In this document: in pieces, positions 17,284 through 26,389 of the stretch
Layout: each line of letters opens with the position of its first letter
How positions within the stretch are numbered: the stretch's first letter is position 1
Origin: Alphaproteobacteria bacterium
GTDB lineage: Bacteria; Pseudomonadota; Alphaproteobacteria; Rhizobiales; Beijerinckiaceae
Assembly (NCBI GenBank): GCA_016870035.1
Contig: VGCJ01000018.1
Location: 1-32,457, forward strand
DNA length: 32,457 bases
Reading direction: 5' to 3'
Position numbers and translations under genes: made by a program
The notes under the pieces: generated by a model
What the model saw: the letters and a program-made list of their open reading frames with translations, nothing else
What the model was told of the DNA's origin: nothing
The model's database searches: none

Positions 17284-18054
17284 ATGTCTACATTAGATTT
17301 ATTTGATCTTAAAGGGCGTCGTGCACTGATTACAGGGTCGAGCCAAGGTATTGGATTAGGCCTTGCCGAAGGATTAGCGAATGTCGGTGTAGAGGTTATC
17401 CTCAATGGACGCAATTTTGAAAAGCTTAATAATGAAGTATCTCGTTTAAAAACTAAAGGGTATGACGTACATGGTGTGGCCTTTGACGTCACCAATAATC
17501 TAGATGTTATGAGGGCTATCGAGAAAATAAAGAGTGAAATTGGTATAATAGATATTCTTATAAATAATGCTGGCATGCAGTTTCGTTCGTCACTAGAGGA
17601 TTATCCAGATGAAAAATTTGAAGAAATTCTAGATGTTAACATTAAAGGTGTTTTTCTAGTCAGTAAACTCGTAGCGGGTCAAATGATAAAACGCGGTGAA
17701 GGTAAAATAATCAACATTAGTTCAATAACGAGTGAGATGAGCCGTCCGACGGTCGCGCCTTATGCTGCTACCAAAGGTGCTTTAAAAATGCTGACAAAGG
17801 GTATGTGTGCTGATTGGGCAAAGTATGGACTACAAATTAACGCAATTAGTCCTGGTTTTTTTAAAACACCTATGAACCAGGCGCTCATATCTAATCCCGA
17901 ATTTTTCTCTTGGGTTGAAAAGCGAACACCGTCTGGTCGTTGGGGTAATATTGATGAATTAGTTGGCGCTGCGATTTTCTTAGCAAGTAAGGCTTCATCC
18001 TTCGTCAATGGACATACACTATATGTTGATGGTGGCATAACCTCAGTCTTATGA
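17284..18054 (+). CDS. SDR-family sugar (acid) dehydrogenase
   Basis: This 256-residue classical short-chain dehydrogenase has the cofactor motif ITGSSQGIGLGLAEGL, the NNAG motif (ILINNAGMQF), the catalytic Ser-Tyr-Lys set (ISSITSEM and YAATKGA), and the C-terminal FVNGHTLYVDGG. It most resembles gluconate 5-dehydrogenase and KduD-type enzymes. In the rhamnose island it could be L-rhamnose 1-dehydrogenase or the 2-keto-3-deoxy-L-rhamnonate 4-dehydrogenase of the non-phosphorylating pathway; the sequence does not decide. GGGAGG lies 6 bases before the ATG. The gene is much richer in A+T than the core genes, suggesting recent acquisition. It converges on rhaM. Confidence 0.85.
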   Translation: MSTLDLFDLKGRRALITGSSQGIGLGLAEGLANVGVEVILNGRNFEKLNNEVSRLKTKGYDVHGVAFDVTNNLDVMRAIEKIKSEIGIIDILINNAGMQFRSSLEDYPDEKFEEILDVNIKGVFLVSKLVAGQMIKRGEGKIINISSITSEMSRPTVAPYAATKGALKMLTKGMCADWAKYGLQINAISPGFFKTPMNQALISNPEFFSWVEKRTPSGRWGNIDELVGAAIFLASKASSFVNGHTLYVDGGITSVL

Positions 18055-18139
18055 AACGTAGTAAATTTGGCCCGCGAGATGTGCCATTAAACTTGAAATC
18101 GTTGAAGAGGGCAAGATCACGCAATTTATATGGATATGA

Positions 18140-18457
18140 TTAAGGAAGATAGAAAACTCGTTTCAATGGGATTTGAACCGGTACATTATCGGCATCAGTT
18201 GCCATGATGTCGCGCATGAAGGCCCACCATCTCTTAGTGATTTCTAGCTCTGCGACTTTATCTAGCGTATTATCATCCGATAAAGTGAGAATGCCAAATA
18301 AATGATAGCTTTCTGCATCAAGCCAGATGGCATAATCCGAAACGCCTGCATCTTTCAGCGCCTTCTTTAATTCAGGATAAACTTCATCATGACGCTTTTT
18401 ATATTCGGCTGCTTTGCCAGAAAATAAATTCATACGAAACGCAATTTGTTTAGGCAT
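18140..18457 (-). CDS. rhaM: L-rhamnose mutarotase
   Basis: RhaM interconverts the alpha and beta anomers of L-rhamnose. The 105-residue product follows the E. coli enzyme along its length: RMNLFSGKAAEYKKRHDEVY with the family His at position 23, then YAIWLDAESYHLFGIL, RWWAFMRDIM and the ending PLKRVFYLP. The length is normal and all landmark Tyr, Trp and His residues are present. AAGGAG lies 9 bases before the ATG at 18457. It stands alone on the minus strand, convergent with the dehydrogenase gene. A second, divergent member of the same family is encoded at 26050. Confidence 0.92.
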   Translation of the reverse strand: MPKQIAFRMNLFSGKAAEYKKRHDEVYPELKKALKDAGVSDYAIWLDAESYHLFGILTLSDDNTLDKVAELEITKRWWAFMRDIMATDADNVPVQIPLKRVFYLP

Positions 18458-19287
18458 ATCTCATTCTCCTTACTCTGTTCAATTCATGAAATGGTCACAA
18501 TTTTTCTTTGTATCCACTTGAAAATTACTAGTATAGGCCTAATTGACTTTCACTGAATTTGGATTTTTGATGAAGTTGGGAAGGTTAATAAGCTGCGAAT
18601 TTTTTGAATTTTTCTTCTAGTTAAAATTCGCGGTGACAAAAATTAGGATCTTCATCATGAAATTCTGGCGCCAAAGCCTGGAATATATGGTCATCGGCGC
18701 CATCACATGATAAATAGAATTTGATATAAATAAATTGAACTATAACATAGTCATAAAAAGTACCACTGTAATCGAGATTTCAATTTATATGATCACATTA
18801 TTACCGCCTCATAAGCAACACATAAAACCACAATAGTCAACAATCAACAACTATCCGTTCGTCAAAATTTCGTTGCCATAAAAATAATCATTTGTAAGTA
18901 TCAAATACAAAGGCTCTATTAATAAACAAGGCAAAACATCATTAAAAAGTTTGCCTTTATGGCTTTCAAAAATTCCTGTGAGTGGTAACGTCTTCAACGT
19001 CCCACGAAAAGCATGAGAAAATATCTCCAGATTAATCACAGCCATTGTCCTAATAGTAAACGTGCAATTATGTATAAATTGCTGAAGTTCACCTTAGAAA
19101 AAAGATGATGCGACATTCGCTCAGAGAAAGAGTGGCGAAAAACATTGCGCTGTATACTCTTACTCTCAGTGTCCGTTTTAGTACTTGGGTAAGTGGCTTA
19201 AAATAATCGAGATCTAAATAGCACCGCGTTTGTGTCGCTGCTAGTATCTTGGTAACAATTTTTTCTTATTTTCATGTTAAGTAAGGC
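18458..19287. other. 830-base AT-rich gap with a start-less open stretch
   Basis: No intact gene is seen. On the minus strand, 18621-18779 is open without a start codon and reads protein-like text such as DDHIFQALAPEFHDEDPNF before a TAA. It looks like the tail of a dead gene that I cannot identify. A 64-codon minus-strand frame at 18851-19045 has an ATG but no recognisable family and very AT-rich codons. The region upstream of rhaM (18,460-18,560) should hold its promoter. Confidence 0.4.
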
Positions 19288-20169
19288 TTATAATTCAATT
19301 TTATAGAAACGAATTGCATTTTCGCGATAGATCAAACGCGTTTCCTGTTCATTGAGACTCAGTTTTACGAAGGCTTCATCCAATACATCCACCCATTCTT
19401 CCATGGTCGTCGATTGTAAAAGGATTGGATAATCGCCCGCGTAGATCACACGCTCGGGTCCGAAAATATCAATTGTAGCAGCGATATAGGGAAATAGTTG
19501 CTCGCGACTCCATTTTGGTCCGGCATAGGGTGGGAGATCAGAAAGCTTTACCCAGATATTTTTGTAGCGTGCCAGATCACGAAGATCGTCACGAAACTGA
19601 GATAATGCGTTTTGCGCAATGCCGGGCTTACCGCAATGATCAAGTATAAGAGGAACTTGTGACGAGATCTGCGGTACAAATTTTCGAATGATATCCATTT
19701 GCGTATAGTTGGGATTAATATCGAAAGAATAATTGAAGTTCTCAAGACAATTTACACCCTCGATAAATTTAGCGCTTAAGGTCAGCGTTCGCGGGTCTTT
19801 ATCAAATTCCATGATGCGGCGAATGCCATGAACTGAAGGATGATGATCCTTCAATTTTTGTAAAATCACTTCAACCTTTTTACCCCATTCAACAGGCGCC
19901 ATTGGGATGATGGTTTTAATACGTGGATCACGTTTGGCTTCCTCCTCGACAAATTGGACCTCTTCAATATATTGGCCGCCGCCTTCCCAAAAATCAGCAT
20001 AACATTCGAGAAATACCATGGCTTCAATTTTTAGTTTGCCGCAGTCGCGCTGGTAATCTTCAATATGATAGGGATGACCAAAGATTGGATGCCCGTCAAA
20101 AGCTGAATATTTTAACCGCTTCTGATCCCAGATGTGAAGATGCGTATCAATGATTGGAAAATTTGGCAT
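19288..20169 (-). CDS. COG3618 amidohydrolase, probable sugar-acid lactonase
   Basis: This 293-residue TIM-barrel protein belongs to the amidohydrolase-2 group that includes L-rhamnono-gamma-lactonase and L-fucono-1,5-lactonase. It starts with IIDTHLHIWD (metal His10 and His12), has the LILDHCGKPG loop, and ends with VIYAGDYPI carrying the conserved Asp. In most relatives the last motif is GSDWP, so GDYP is a small variation. In the cytoplasm it would open the lactone formed by sugar 1-dehydrogenase, giving rhamnonate or a similar acid. Neighbouring rhamnose transport and mutarotase genes support this, but the exact lactone is inferred. It lies downstream of rhaQ on the same strand, separated by a 727-base decayed stretch. 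Confidence 0.82.
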   Translation of the reverse strand: MPNFPIIDTHLHIWDQKRLKYSAFDGHPIFGHPYHIEDYQRDCGKLKIEAMVFLECYADFWEGGGQYIEEVQFVEEEAKRDPRIKTIIPMAPVEWGKKVEVILQKLKDHHPSVHGIRRIMEFDKDPRTLTLSAKFIEGVNCLENFNYSFDINPNYTQMDIIRKFVPQISSQVPLILDHCGKPGIAQNALSQFRDDLRDLARYKNIWVKLSDLPPYAGPKWSREQLFPYIAATIDIFGPERVIYAGDYPILLQSTTMEEWVDVLDEAFVKLSLNEQETRLIYRENAIRFYKIEL

Positions 20170-20896
20170 GACTTTTTTCTAATTACCTTGAAAGGAATAT
20201 CAGTTAGTTTTTATGTCAACCCAAAACGGCGTTTGTGATCATCAAAGTCAATAAGGCCGACTTTGTCTTCTGTTTCGTCGTTAAAAATATACCACGATAA
20301 TTCATCGCTAAATTCAAGTGAAACTTTTAGGAAATATTTGTTAATCTACCTCAACTATGAAAATATTCTTATACGATAATCATGTATTCGACAGGTGAGC
20401 GTAATTATCTGAATATCGTGATATTCGCAGAGATTAATGATTTTCTTGCTGTGGTTGTATCGTCCACGCGATTGACGTAATTTTCCACATTTTTATAAGC
20501 GCCGAGATGCGAAGGGTCGCAAAATTCTGACCGCGTATGTTCTTGTTCGTCAAGAGTAATATTGATGAAATTATTTGCATGCAAAACAGCACAGGCATGA
20601 AGATTATTAACGATAATAAATTATTCGATCTATCTTTAATTAAAGGATCCAGTCATGCATGATATATGTTTGGTATATTCGAGCTTTCAGAACATATAGG
20701 TCCATCCACGATTTCGATTTCGGAGGGTATTGCTTCCTGTTTTGCATGGATTAAATCAAGAACTTTTTTAATGCCGAATTAATTGTCTCTCAGGCTGAGG
20801 CCAAAAGGCAACATGAAAGGCGGTTTGTTGGATGAATTCGAAACCGATTGCAGTGGCTGAGTGAAATTTATAGCGGATTTAGTACACTACCCCACG
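20170..20896. other. 727-base stretch of decayed coding sequence
   Basis: No intact gene is seen, but three minus-strand stretches are open without start codons and read like real protein tails. They are 20653-20832 (listed separately), 20405-20620 (NFINITLDEQEHTRSEFC, then DPSHLGAYKNVENYVNRV), and 20211-20345 (FSDELSWYIFNDETEDKVGL, then IDFDDHKRRFG). The second has a DPSHLGA string that recalls the catalytic Asp-x-x-His block of SGNH hydrolases, but this is weak. They suggest that one or more genes once lay between rhaQ and the lactonase gene. Confidence 0.4.
20653..20832 (-). pseudogene. possible remnant of a LacI-type regulator C-terminus
   Basis: This start-less stretch contains one in-frame stop and then FGIKKVLDLIHAKQEAIPSE followed by IEIVDGPICSESSN. 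The plan (LLDLI, a short gap, an I-E-I strand, then a ReSs-like end) resembles the last 35 residues of LacI-family sugar regulators. LacI-type repressors are common next to rhaSTPQ operons. The match is by eye and short. Confidence 0.3.
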
Positions 20897-21844
20897 TTAC
20901 GTGGACACTGAACGTAGCCTTTCCAACATATTAGGAATGAGCACCGACGCGATCAGAAGAATACCAATTACGGCTGTCTGGATGTGGCCCGTAATGTTCA
21001 TGAGTGCCATCCCATTCCGTAAATTCAGCACGATTAGTATAGATAGAACTACACCCAGCATCGAGCCCTTGCCGCCGAATATAGAAACACCACCCAAAAG
21101 AACCATTGTAATGATGTCGAGCTCAAATCCAAAAGCTGCATCGCCCCGCACGGATGCGAGCCGCGCAGCATAGAAGAGGCCCGCCATAGCTGAAATGCCA
21201 CCGGATAGAATAAACAGAATTGATTTCACTCGTGCCACGCGGAGTCCGGAATAATGTGCCACTTCCGCACTATTGCCAATTGTGAAGACTTCTCGGCCGA
21301 AACCCGTACGATGCAGGACAATACTGAGAGTGGCGACGAGAAGGGCAAAGGCAAAAAATGAGAGCGGTAACGAGCCGATGAGGCCATCGCGACCCAAGGC
21401 TATAAACCAGTCTGGGAAGCCGGTGATGCCACGGTCTTCCAATAGCACGCGCGCAAAACCACGATATCCGATCAGTGAGGCGAGCGTGACAACGAGCGAA
21501 GGAATACCAATAATGGTGATCCAGAACGCATTTATGGCCCCCAGCATTATTCCAAGCCCGAGACACAACAGAATTGCTAGCGAAGCGGGCATTCCGACGT
21601 CGATAATCGTACCAAATGTACACGCCGAAAGACCCATGATGGAAGCGACAGATAGGTCAATTTCACCATTAATTATGATTAAAGTCATGATCGTCGCGAT
21701 AATAATTTTTTCGATCGACAGTTGGAAGAGGTTCACTTGGTTTTGTAACGTTAAAAATTCTGGCGCGAGTGATATATTTACAGCAGTCGTAATGCCCAGA
21801 ATAAGAATAAGCAAAGATTCCCATGAACGCAGGAATTTACTCAT
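20897..21844 (-). CDS. rhaQ: rhamnose ABC transporter permease RhaQ
   Basis: This 315-residue inner-membrane permease of the BPD_transp_2 (ribose/xylose/rhamnose) family has about nine to ten hydrophobic segments, for example AINAFWITIIGIPSLVVTLA, and the signature LGGVSIFGGKGSMLGVVLSI near the C-terminus, where the ATP-binding protein docks. It pairs with RhaP to form the sugar channel. Its ATG at 21844 overlaps the rhaP stop in an ATGA junction, so translation is coupled. The order S-T-P-Q equals that in rhizobial rhamnose operons (family knowledge). Confidence 0.88.
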   Translation of the reverse strand: MSKFLRSWESLLILILGITTAVNISLAPEFLTLQNQVNLFQLSIEKIIIATIMTLIIINGEIDLSVASIMGLSACTFGTIIDVGMPASLAILLCLGLGIMLGAINAFWITIIGIPSLVVTLASLIGYRGFARVLLEDRGITGFPDWFIALGRDGLIGSLPLSFFAFALLVATLSIVLHRTGFGREVFTIGNSAEVAHYSGLRVARVKSILFILSGGISAMAGLFYAARLASVRGDAAFGFELDIITMVLLGGVSIFGGKGSMLGVVLSILIVLNLRNGMALMNITGHIQTAVIGILLIASVLIPNMLERLRSVST

Positions 21845-22842
21845 GCGACGAGCTTCCGAAGCTGGACGTAGGAGCGTGCCATGAATGTGTCCACCGCGAC
21901 AGCCGTCATGATGAGGATACCTAGTAGTGCTTCCCGCCAGAATTCGCTGACTATGGCCCAGCGTATCAGGCTGTTGTCAATCGTATCTACAAGTAAGGTA
22001 CCAAGCACGACGCCAAGGATCGTTCCTGATCCACCAAAAATATTTACGCCACCAACGACGACTGCGGCGATCGATTTTAGTTCAAAGCCAAGTCCCGCGA
22101 CCACCGTGATGTTTCCGAAACGGGCGAGGAAGATAAGGCCTGCCAACCCAGCCAGCATCCCGCTCAGAACAAAGGCCGTGAAAACAACACGCTCCGAATT
22201 AATGCCAGCCATGATAGCGGCATCTGGATTTGAACCGACCGCGTAAAACTTGCGCGCTGCACGAAGTTTCCACAAGGCAAGACTGAAGATTAGTGCCGCT
22301 ACCAGAGCAACAATTACCATGACGCGGACTTCGAGCACACCGACACTGAAGAGTGTCGTTTGTGGTAATTCGACGACCCATTTTGGAAGACTATCGGTGG
22401 TGATAGTTCGCGCTTCGGAATATTCGACCAAGAAAGTACGGAAAAGCGCTAGCGTACCAAGTGTTACAATTATTGATGGCACTCGGCCATATGCCACAAG
22501 CACACCGTTGAACGCTCCACATAGGGCACCGATACTTAGAGCAATAAAAAGGGTGAGAAATGGTCCGAACGGCGCGTAGGCCAGTATGTCGCCGGTAACA
22601 TAGGCGGTGATCCCGACGAGCGAACCTACCGAGAGATCGATATTGCGCGTCATCACGACAATCGCTTGACCAATGGCAATAGGTAGGATGACAGCGGCGC
22701 TGGAGGCGATGCGATTAAGTGTACGAGGCGAGAAATAATTGTCAATCTGCGAAACAAAGAAGACAATCACGAGCAGTAAAACGACAGCGAGTGTTATAAC
22801 GCGAAGCGTTTGTGGGTGGAAATTTCGTAGCAACACATTCAT
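21841..22842 (-). CDS. rhaP: rhamnose ABC transporter permease RhaP
   Basis: This 333-residue polytopic permease of the ribose/rhamnose family starts with a hydrophobic segment ([19 protein letters not shown]), includes [19 protein letters not shown], a family hallmark, and has the [20 protein letters not shown] docking signature. It should form a heterodimer with RhaQ. The ATG at 22842 overlaps the rhaT TGA by four bases (ATGA), and its own stop overlaps the rhaQ start in the same way, so three genes are tightly coupled. No defects are seen. Confidence 0.88.
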   Translation of the reverse strand: MNVLLRNFHPQTLRVITLAVVLLLVIVFFVSQIDNYFSPRTLNRIASSAAVILPIAIGQAIVVMTRNIDLSVGSLVGITAYVTGDILAYAPFGPFLTLFIALSIGALCGAFNGVLVAYGRVPSIIVTLGTLALFRTFLVEYSEARTITTDSLPKWVVELPQTTLFSVGVLEVRVMVIVALVAALIFSLALWKLRAARKFYAVGSNPDAAIMAGINSERVVFTAFVLSGMLAGLAGLIFLARFGNITVVAGLGFELKSIAAVVVGGVNIFGGSGTILGVVLGTLLVDTIDNSLIRWAIVSEFWREALLGILIMTAVAVDTFMARSYVQLRKLVA

Positions 22843-24383
22843 TGGGACATTGCTGCCGTTTGACCGGTGGCAAGCGCCATGATGTTTTCCTGTGTGGCTT
22901 CACTAATATCAAAGATGCCCATCTGTCGGCCTTCGCGCATTACGAGAACGCGGTCCGCAAGCATTAAGACTTCGGGCAAGTCGGACGAAATTACAATGAT
23001 TGCTACGCCCCGAATAGCAAGTTCACGGATAATATTGTGTACTTCGGTTTTTGCGCCAATATCAATGCCGCGGGTAGGTTCGTCAAAGATCAGGATGCGA
23101 GGCTCCGTTTCCAGCCACTTTGCTAACATTACTTTCTGTTGGTTGCCTCCGGAAAGCTTGCCGACATCAATGGTCACGTTGGGTGTGCGAATGCTTAGGC
23201 GTTCTCGATGGCTTTCGGCCATCGCGATTTCAGCTTTGCGATCAATGAGTCCAAATAATCGTAGTAGCTTCTTCAAGCTTGGCAGTGAGATATTCGCAAA
23301 GATCGGCATATTCAGAGCAAGGCCGAACTTTCTTCGGTCTTCTGATACGTAAGCAATAAGATACTTTAACGCTGACTGCGGAGAGTCGATAGTGACTGGT
23401 TGACGAGCCACCTCGATATAGCCTGATGTTGCTGGTTCAACCCCAAAGAGGGCAAGGCCTACATCCGTGCGCCGAGATCCAATCAATCCGGCAAAACATA
23501 AAACCTCACCAATGTGCAAATCAAAGCTTACATCGCTAAACACACCATCACGCGTTAGGTTGCGGACGGAAAGAATCTTTTCGCCATGAGCATTTGCAGC
23601 AACCTTCATAGAGAAATGATTAATCGAGCGGCCCACCATGTCGCGCACCATGCCCTGCTGTGTCACCTGAGAGATCGGTTTCGTTGAAATGTGCTTGCCA
23701 TCGCGCATAACAGTGACCGTATCGGCGATACGGAAAATTTCCTCAAGCCTGTGACTAATGTAGATAACGGCAACACCTCGCATTTTCAGCGCCTCAACAA
23801 TTTGCACAAGCCTATCGACCTCATGAGCTGACAGCGATGCGGTTGGCTCGTCCATGATAAGGGCGCGAACATTGAGCGATAATGCTCGGGCAATTTCAAC
23901 GGTTTGTTGTTCTGCGAGCGTCAGGCCGTTAGCGAGCCGCCGAGGATCGAGGGTGATCCCAAGGCGCGCAATGATTTCATTGGCGTGCTGGTATTGTGTG
24001 GCCCAATTCATCACAAGACCGAGATTATGATGGCTAATAAAAATGTTTTCCGCCACGTCAAGATCAGGAAACACCATCGGTTCCTGAAAAATCGCCGCTA
24101 TACCATGCTTCTGGGCGTCCTCAGTGGAGCGGATCTGCATTTGCTTGCCGTCCACGAGCATTTCGCCCTCGTCAGGTTGGTGGACACCAGTTAGGATCTT
24201 GATTAGCGTTGATTTACCCGCGCCATTCTCTCCAACAATTGCGTGCACTTGCCCCGGCAAAATGGCAATCGAAACATCTGCCATTGCCGCCGTCATCCCA
24301 AATGATTTCGAGATGTGACGTAATTCGAGGATAGGATGAGAGACGATTGTGGATCTCTCCCCCGCTAACGGGGGAGAGATCAT
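22839..24383 (-). CDS. rhaT: rhamnose ABC transporter ATP-binding protein RhaT
   Basis: This duplicated ATPase (514 residues from the ATG at 24383) powers the importer. The first half has Walker [10 protein letters not shown], a signature loop reading [15 protein letters not shown], and Walker [12 protein letters not shown]. The second half has a degenerate Walker A ([11 protein letters not shown]) but a good signature [15 protein letters not shown] and Walker [15 protein letters not shown], as usual for the AraG/RbsA/RhaT group. The start is uncertain: the ATG at 24383 has no ribosome site and sits in a 13-pair hairpin, while homology suggests the protein begins near [15 protein letters not shown], where the codon is GTC rather than GTG or ATG. 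Confidence 0.9.
   Translation of the reverse strand: MISPPLAGERSTIVSHPILELRHISKSFGMTAAMADVSIAILPGQVHAIVGENGAGKSTLIKILTGVHQPDEGEMLVDGKQMQIRSTEDAQKHGIAAIFQEPMVFPDLDVAENIFISHHNLGLVMNWATQYQHANEIIARLGITLDPRRLANGLTLAEQQTVEIARALSLNVRALIMDEPTASLSAHEVDRLVQIVEALKMRGVAVIYISHRLEEIFRIADTVTVMRDGKHISTKPISQVTQQGMVRDMVGRSINHFSMKVAANAHGEKILSVRNLTRDGVFSDVSFDLHIGEVLCFAGLIGSRRTDVGLALFGVEPATSGYIEVARQPVTIDSPQSALKYLIAYVSEDRRKFGLALNMPIFANISLPSLKKLLRLFGLIDRKAEIAMAESHRERLSIRTPNVTIDVGKLSGGNQQKVMLAKWLETEPRILIFDEPTRGIDIGAKTEVHNIIRELAIRGVAIIVISSDLPEVLMLADRVLVMREGRQMGIFDISEATQENIMALATGQTAAMSQ
24352..24381 (-). promoter_or_regulatory. 13-pair hairpin between rhaS and rhaT
   Basis: GATCTCTCCCCCG (24352-24364) pairs perfectly with CGGGGGAGAGATC (24369-24381) across a 4-base loop. 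It lies 10 bases after the rhaS stop on the minus strand. No T run follows, so it is more likely a stem that protects rhaS mRNA and lowers rhaT translation, giving the usual excess of binding protein over transporter. It overlaps the rhaT start region. Confidence 0.65.
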
Positions 24384-24390
24384 GGGAGAA

Positions 24391-25419
24391 CTACTTTGCC
24401 GCCGCTTCGACATTTTTCTTATTGTAGACTGTGAATGGTCCCATGAGGATTCGTTTTGTATTTTTACGGCCCGGATCTGCCTCGATCTTAAACTTACCCA
24501 TCCTGCCGGCATTGACTTCATCGCCGATGTTACCCTTAATCGCAGAAGTCGCCAAAGCGTAACTTGTGTAGTAAGTAAGATAACCTAAGTCAACGAAGCT
24601 CCACAAAGCGAATTCCGGTGCACAACCATTCATAGTGTAACTCACCATCTCGGCAGGAACGCCAAGGCCTGAGACTTTGATTTTATCGCACAATTTTTCG
24701 TCTTGTAAGGCTTTCGAGGCCGCGACTATGCCGACAGAGGTTGGCGCCATGATAAGCTTCATATTTTTATGCTTATCGACGAGCGCCAGCGCAGCGTTGT
24801 AAGATTTCTCCGCCTGATCATCGCCGTAGACGGTATCGACTAATTTCAAGTTTTTGTACTTGTCTCCCTTAAGCGTTTCCTTCATGGCCGCAATCCAAGC
24901 ATTTTGATTGGCAGCGTCGGGTGTTGCGGATAAAATAGCAAAGTCTCCAGAACCTCCCATGATGCTATGTGCCATATCAGCCATAACGACACCAATAGAA
25001 CCGAAGTCGACTTGCGCGACAAATACTGTCTCGCCTTTGCCGGAGGGAATTGGCGAATCCCACGTCACTACTTTGGTGCCGGCTGCTTGGGCGGCTTCTG
25101 CGGCCGCAGCAATCTGATCACCGGCGTTGTTGGAAAGCATAACAACGTTTTTCTTCTGCGTCGTGGCCGTTGTCAGCATTTCAATCTGGCCAGCGACCGA
25201 ATTTTCAGGAGTTGGACCAATATAATCTAGTGAACCCTTGTTTTGAAGCTCCTTATGTGCCTCTTCAGCGCCGCGGCGCGCTTGATCGAAAGGCAAGATA
25301 CCCAAAAACTTAGGCAATAACACGAGGTTGGCCGTGCCGCCCTTCTGCACATCGGCTGTAACGGAAACACTAGAAATTAAAACAGCAGCAAACGCTACTA
25401 TAGCTCGTATTTTTAACAT
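24391..25419 (-). CDS. rhaS: rhamnose ABC transporter substrate-binding protein RhaS
   Basis: This 342-residue periplasmic binding protein of the ribose/rhamnose type begins [20 protein letters not shown], a clear signal peptide with cleavage near VTA-DVQ. The mature part has [55 protein letters not shown] and [15 protein letters not shown], a pattern close to annotated RhaS proteins. The start at 25419 is preferred over a longer frame because GGGGAGG lies 7 bases upstream and it gives a clean signal peptide. It is first in the rhaSTPQ operon. Its promoter must lie in 25,420-25,540. Confidence 0.9.
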   Translation of the reverse strand: MLKIRAIVAFAAVLISSVSVTADVQKGGTANLVLLPKFLGILPFDQARRGAEEAHKELQNKGSLDYIGPTPENSVAGQIEMLTTATTQKKNVVMLSNNAGDQIAAAAEAAQAAGTKVVTWDSPIPSGKGETVFVAQVDFGSIGVVMADMAHSIMGGSGDFAILSATPDAANQNAWIAAMKETLKGDKYKNLKLVDTVYGDDQAEKSYNAALALVDKHKNMKLIMAPTSVGIVAASKALQDEKLCDKIKVSGLGVPAEMVSYTMNGCAPEFALWSFVDLGYLTYYTSYALATSAIKGNIGDEVNAGRMGKFKIEADPGRKNTKRILMGPFTVYNKKNVEAAAK

Positions 25420-25540
25420 TAAATCCTCCCCATTTTGTTTATATTCGGATAAGCTTAGTCTATAAAAGAACATACTTCAATCATAAAAAACTATAATATT
25501 TTCCGCCTTATTTCTAAGACTTCGCGGTCAAGGATATAAT

Positions 25541-25651
25541 TTATAAGAAGGGACTTCGTACTCTTTCCGCCAAGCTTTTGTTGAAGCACTCGATGAAGGC
25601 GTTTTGGTTTGGCTTGCGGGTTTGAATATTTGGCTTGCCATATTGAATATA
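25541..25651 (-). pseudogene. IS3-family transposase (OrfB) fragment
   Basis: A start-less minus-strand stretch reads YIQYGKPN, then RKPNQNAFIECFNKSLAERV and a stop. This is the end of the DDE integrase core of IS3-family transposases (usual form QPGKPTQNAFIESFNG), including the final catalytic Glu. GKPN appears partly duplicated. Only about 36 codons remain. Confidence 0.65.
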
Positions 25652-25795
25652 ACGACGGCCCGGCGAACTCACATTAGGGAAAATATTAGAGCGATCGCCA
25701 CAGAGTTACTGATCCGTCACGGTTTGAATGGAATGAGCTTTGGGGTTTTTTGTTAAAATAAGGCTCGTCAAATTCATAGCAACCTACCCCCCCCC

Positions 25796-25861
25796 TTCGA
25801 CGCGACATTCCATCTTGATCTGAAAGAAACTGAATGGCGCTTCAATCATCGCCATTCCTAA
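25796..25861 (+). pseudogene. possible IS1595-type transposase tail
   Basis: A short open stretch ends LDLKETEWRFNHRHS before TAA. It resembles the C-terminal LKETEWRFNHR block of IS1595/IS1016-type transposases. It is only 21 codons, directly after the poly-C run, so confidence is modest. Confidence 0.4.
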
Positions 25862-26049
25862 AAATATAAAAACCTGCTAACCTAATTAGTTAAGACCTTA
25901 CAATAAAATAGCTGTCACTTTTTCGGTTGATGGAAGCGTTCACGAACGATCTAATACGGTAAATTAGATTATCACAGACGTTGTCTATCAGATGACCATG
26001 ATTCTCGATGAAAAGCGTTGACTTCATAGCCATGACCAGAGAGGAATCA

Positions 26050-26385
26050 ATGAAAAGCAAGATCCGTAAGGCTTTTGTTCTAAAGCTTAAACCTGACGCG
26101 CTTGATGAGTATGTTTATTGGCATGAGAATATGTGGCCTGAATTACAAGCTGAACTTTTCAATCAGGGTATTGCCGAAATTACGCTTTACGAGATTGATG
26201 ATAAGGTTTTTCTGTTTTCTTATGTTGAGGATGAAGCCGCTTGGAACCGACTTTGGGATACAGAAGTTCACCATCGTTGGGCCAGAGAGCGCATGGTGCC
26301 TTTGATGCATTATCGGCAGGATGGCGTCGTCGATGCGCGAGAAATGCGGGAAATTTGGCATTTCGTGCCCAAAGCCAAGACCTGA
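26050..26385 (+). CDS. second L-rhamnose mutarotase-family protein
   Basis: This 111-residue protein belongs to the RhaM (DUF718) dimeric alpha/beta-barrel family. It begins MKSKIRKAFVLKLKPDALDE and keeps WHENMWPELQ (family His and Trp), a LYEIDDKVFLFSYVE strand pair, HHRWARERMVPLM, and an ending WHFVPK where RhaM has VFYLP. It is clearly diverged from the 18140-18457 copy and may act on another 6-deoxyhexose or rhamnose derivative. GAGAGGA lies 6 bases before the ATG at 26050; an upstream in-frame ATG at 26008 is less likely. The GMC oxidoreductase gene follows after 4 bases. Confidence 0.82.
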   Translation: MKSKIRKAFVLKLKPDALDEYVYWHENMWPELQAELFNQGIAEITLYEIDDKVFLFSYVEDEAAWNRLWDTEVHHRWARERMVPLMHYRQDGVVDAREMREIWHFVPKAKT

Positions 26386-26389
26386 ACCA

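Larger units (their letters stand above)
25420..26049. other. AT-rich divergent intergenic region with transposase remnants
   Basis: This region separates rhaS and rhaM2, which are transcribed away from each other. It carries two transposase remnants (listed separately), a run of nine C at 25787-25795, and AT-rich stretches that must hold two divergent promoters. I see no convincing operator palindrome for a sugar regulator. Confidence 0.45.

Noticed and set aside
18851-19045. 64-codon minus-strand gene
   Set aside because: It has an ATG but no recognisable family and lies in an AT-rich decayed gap; left as unproven.
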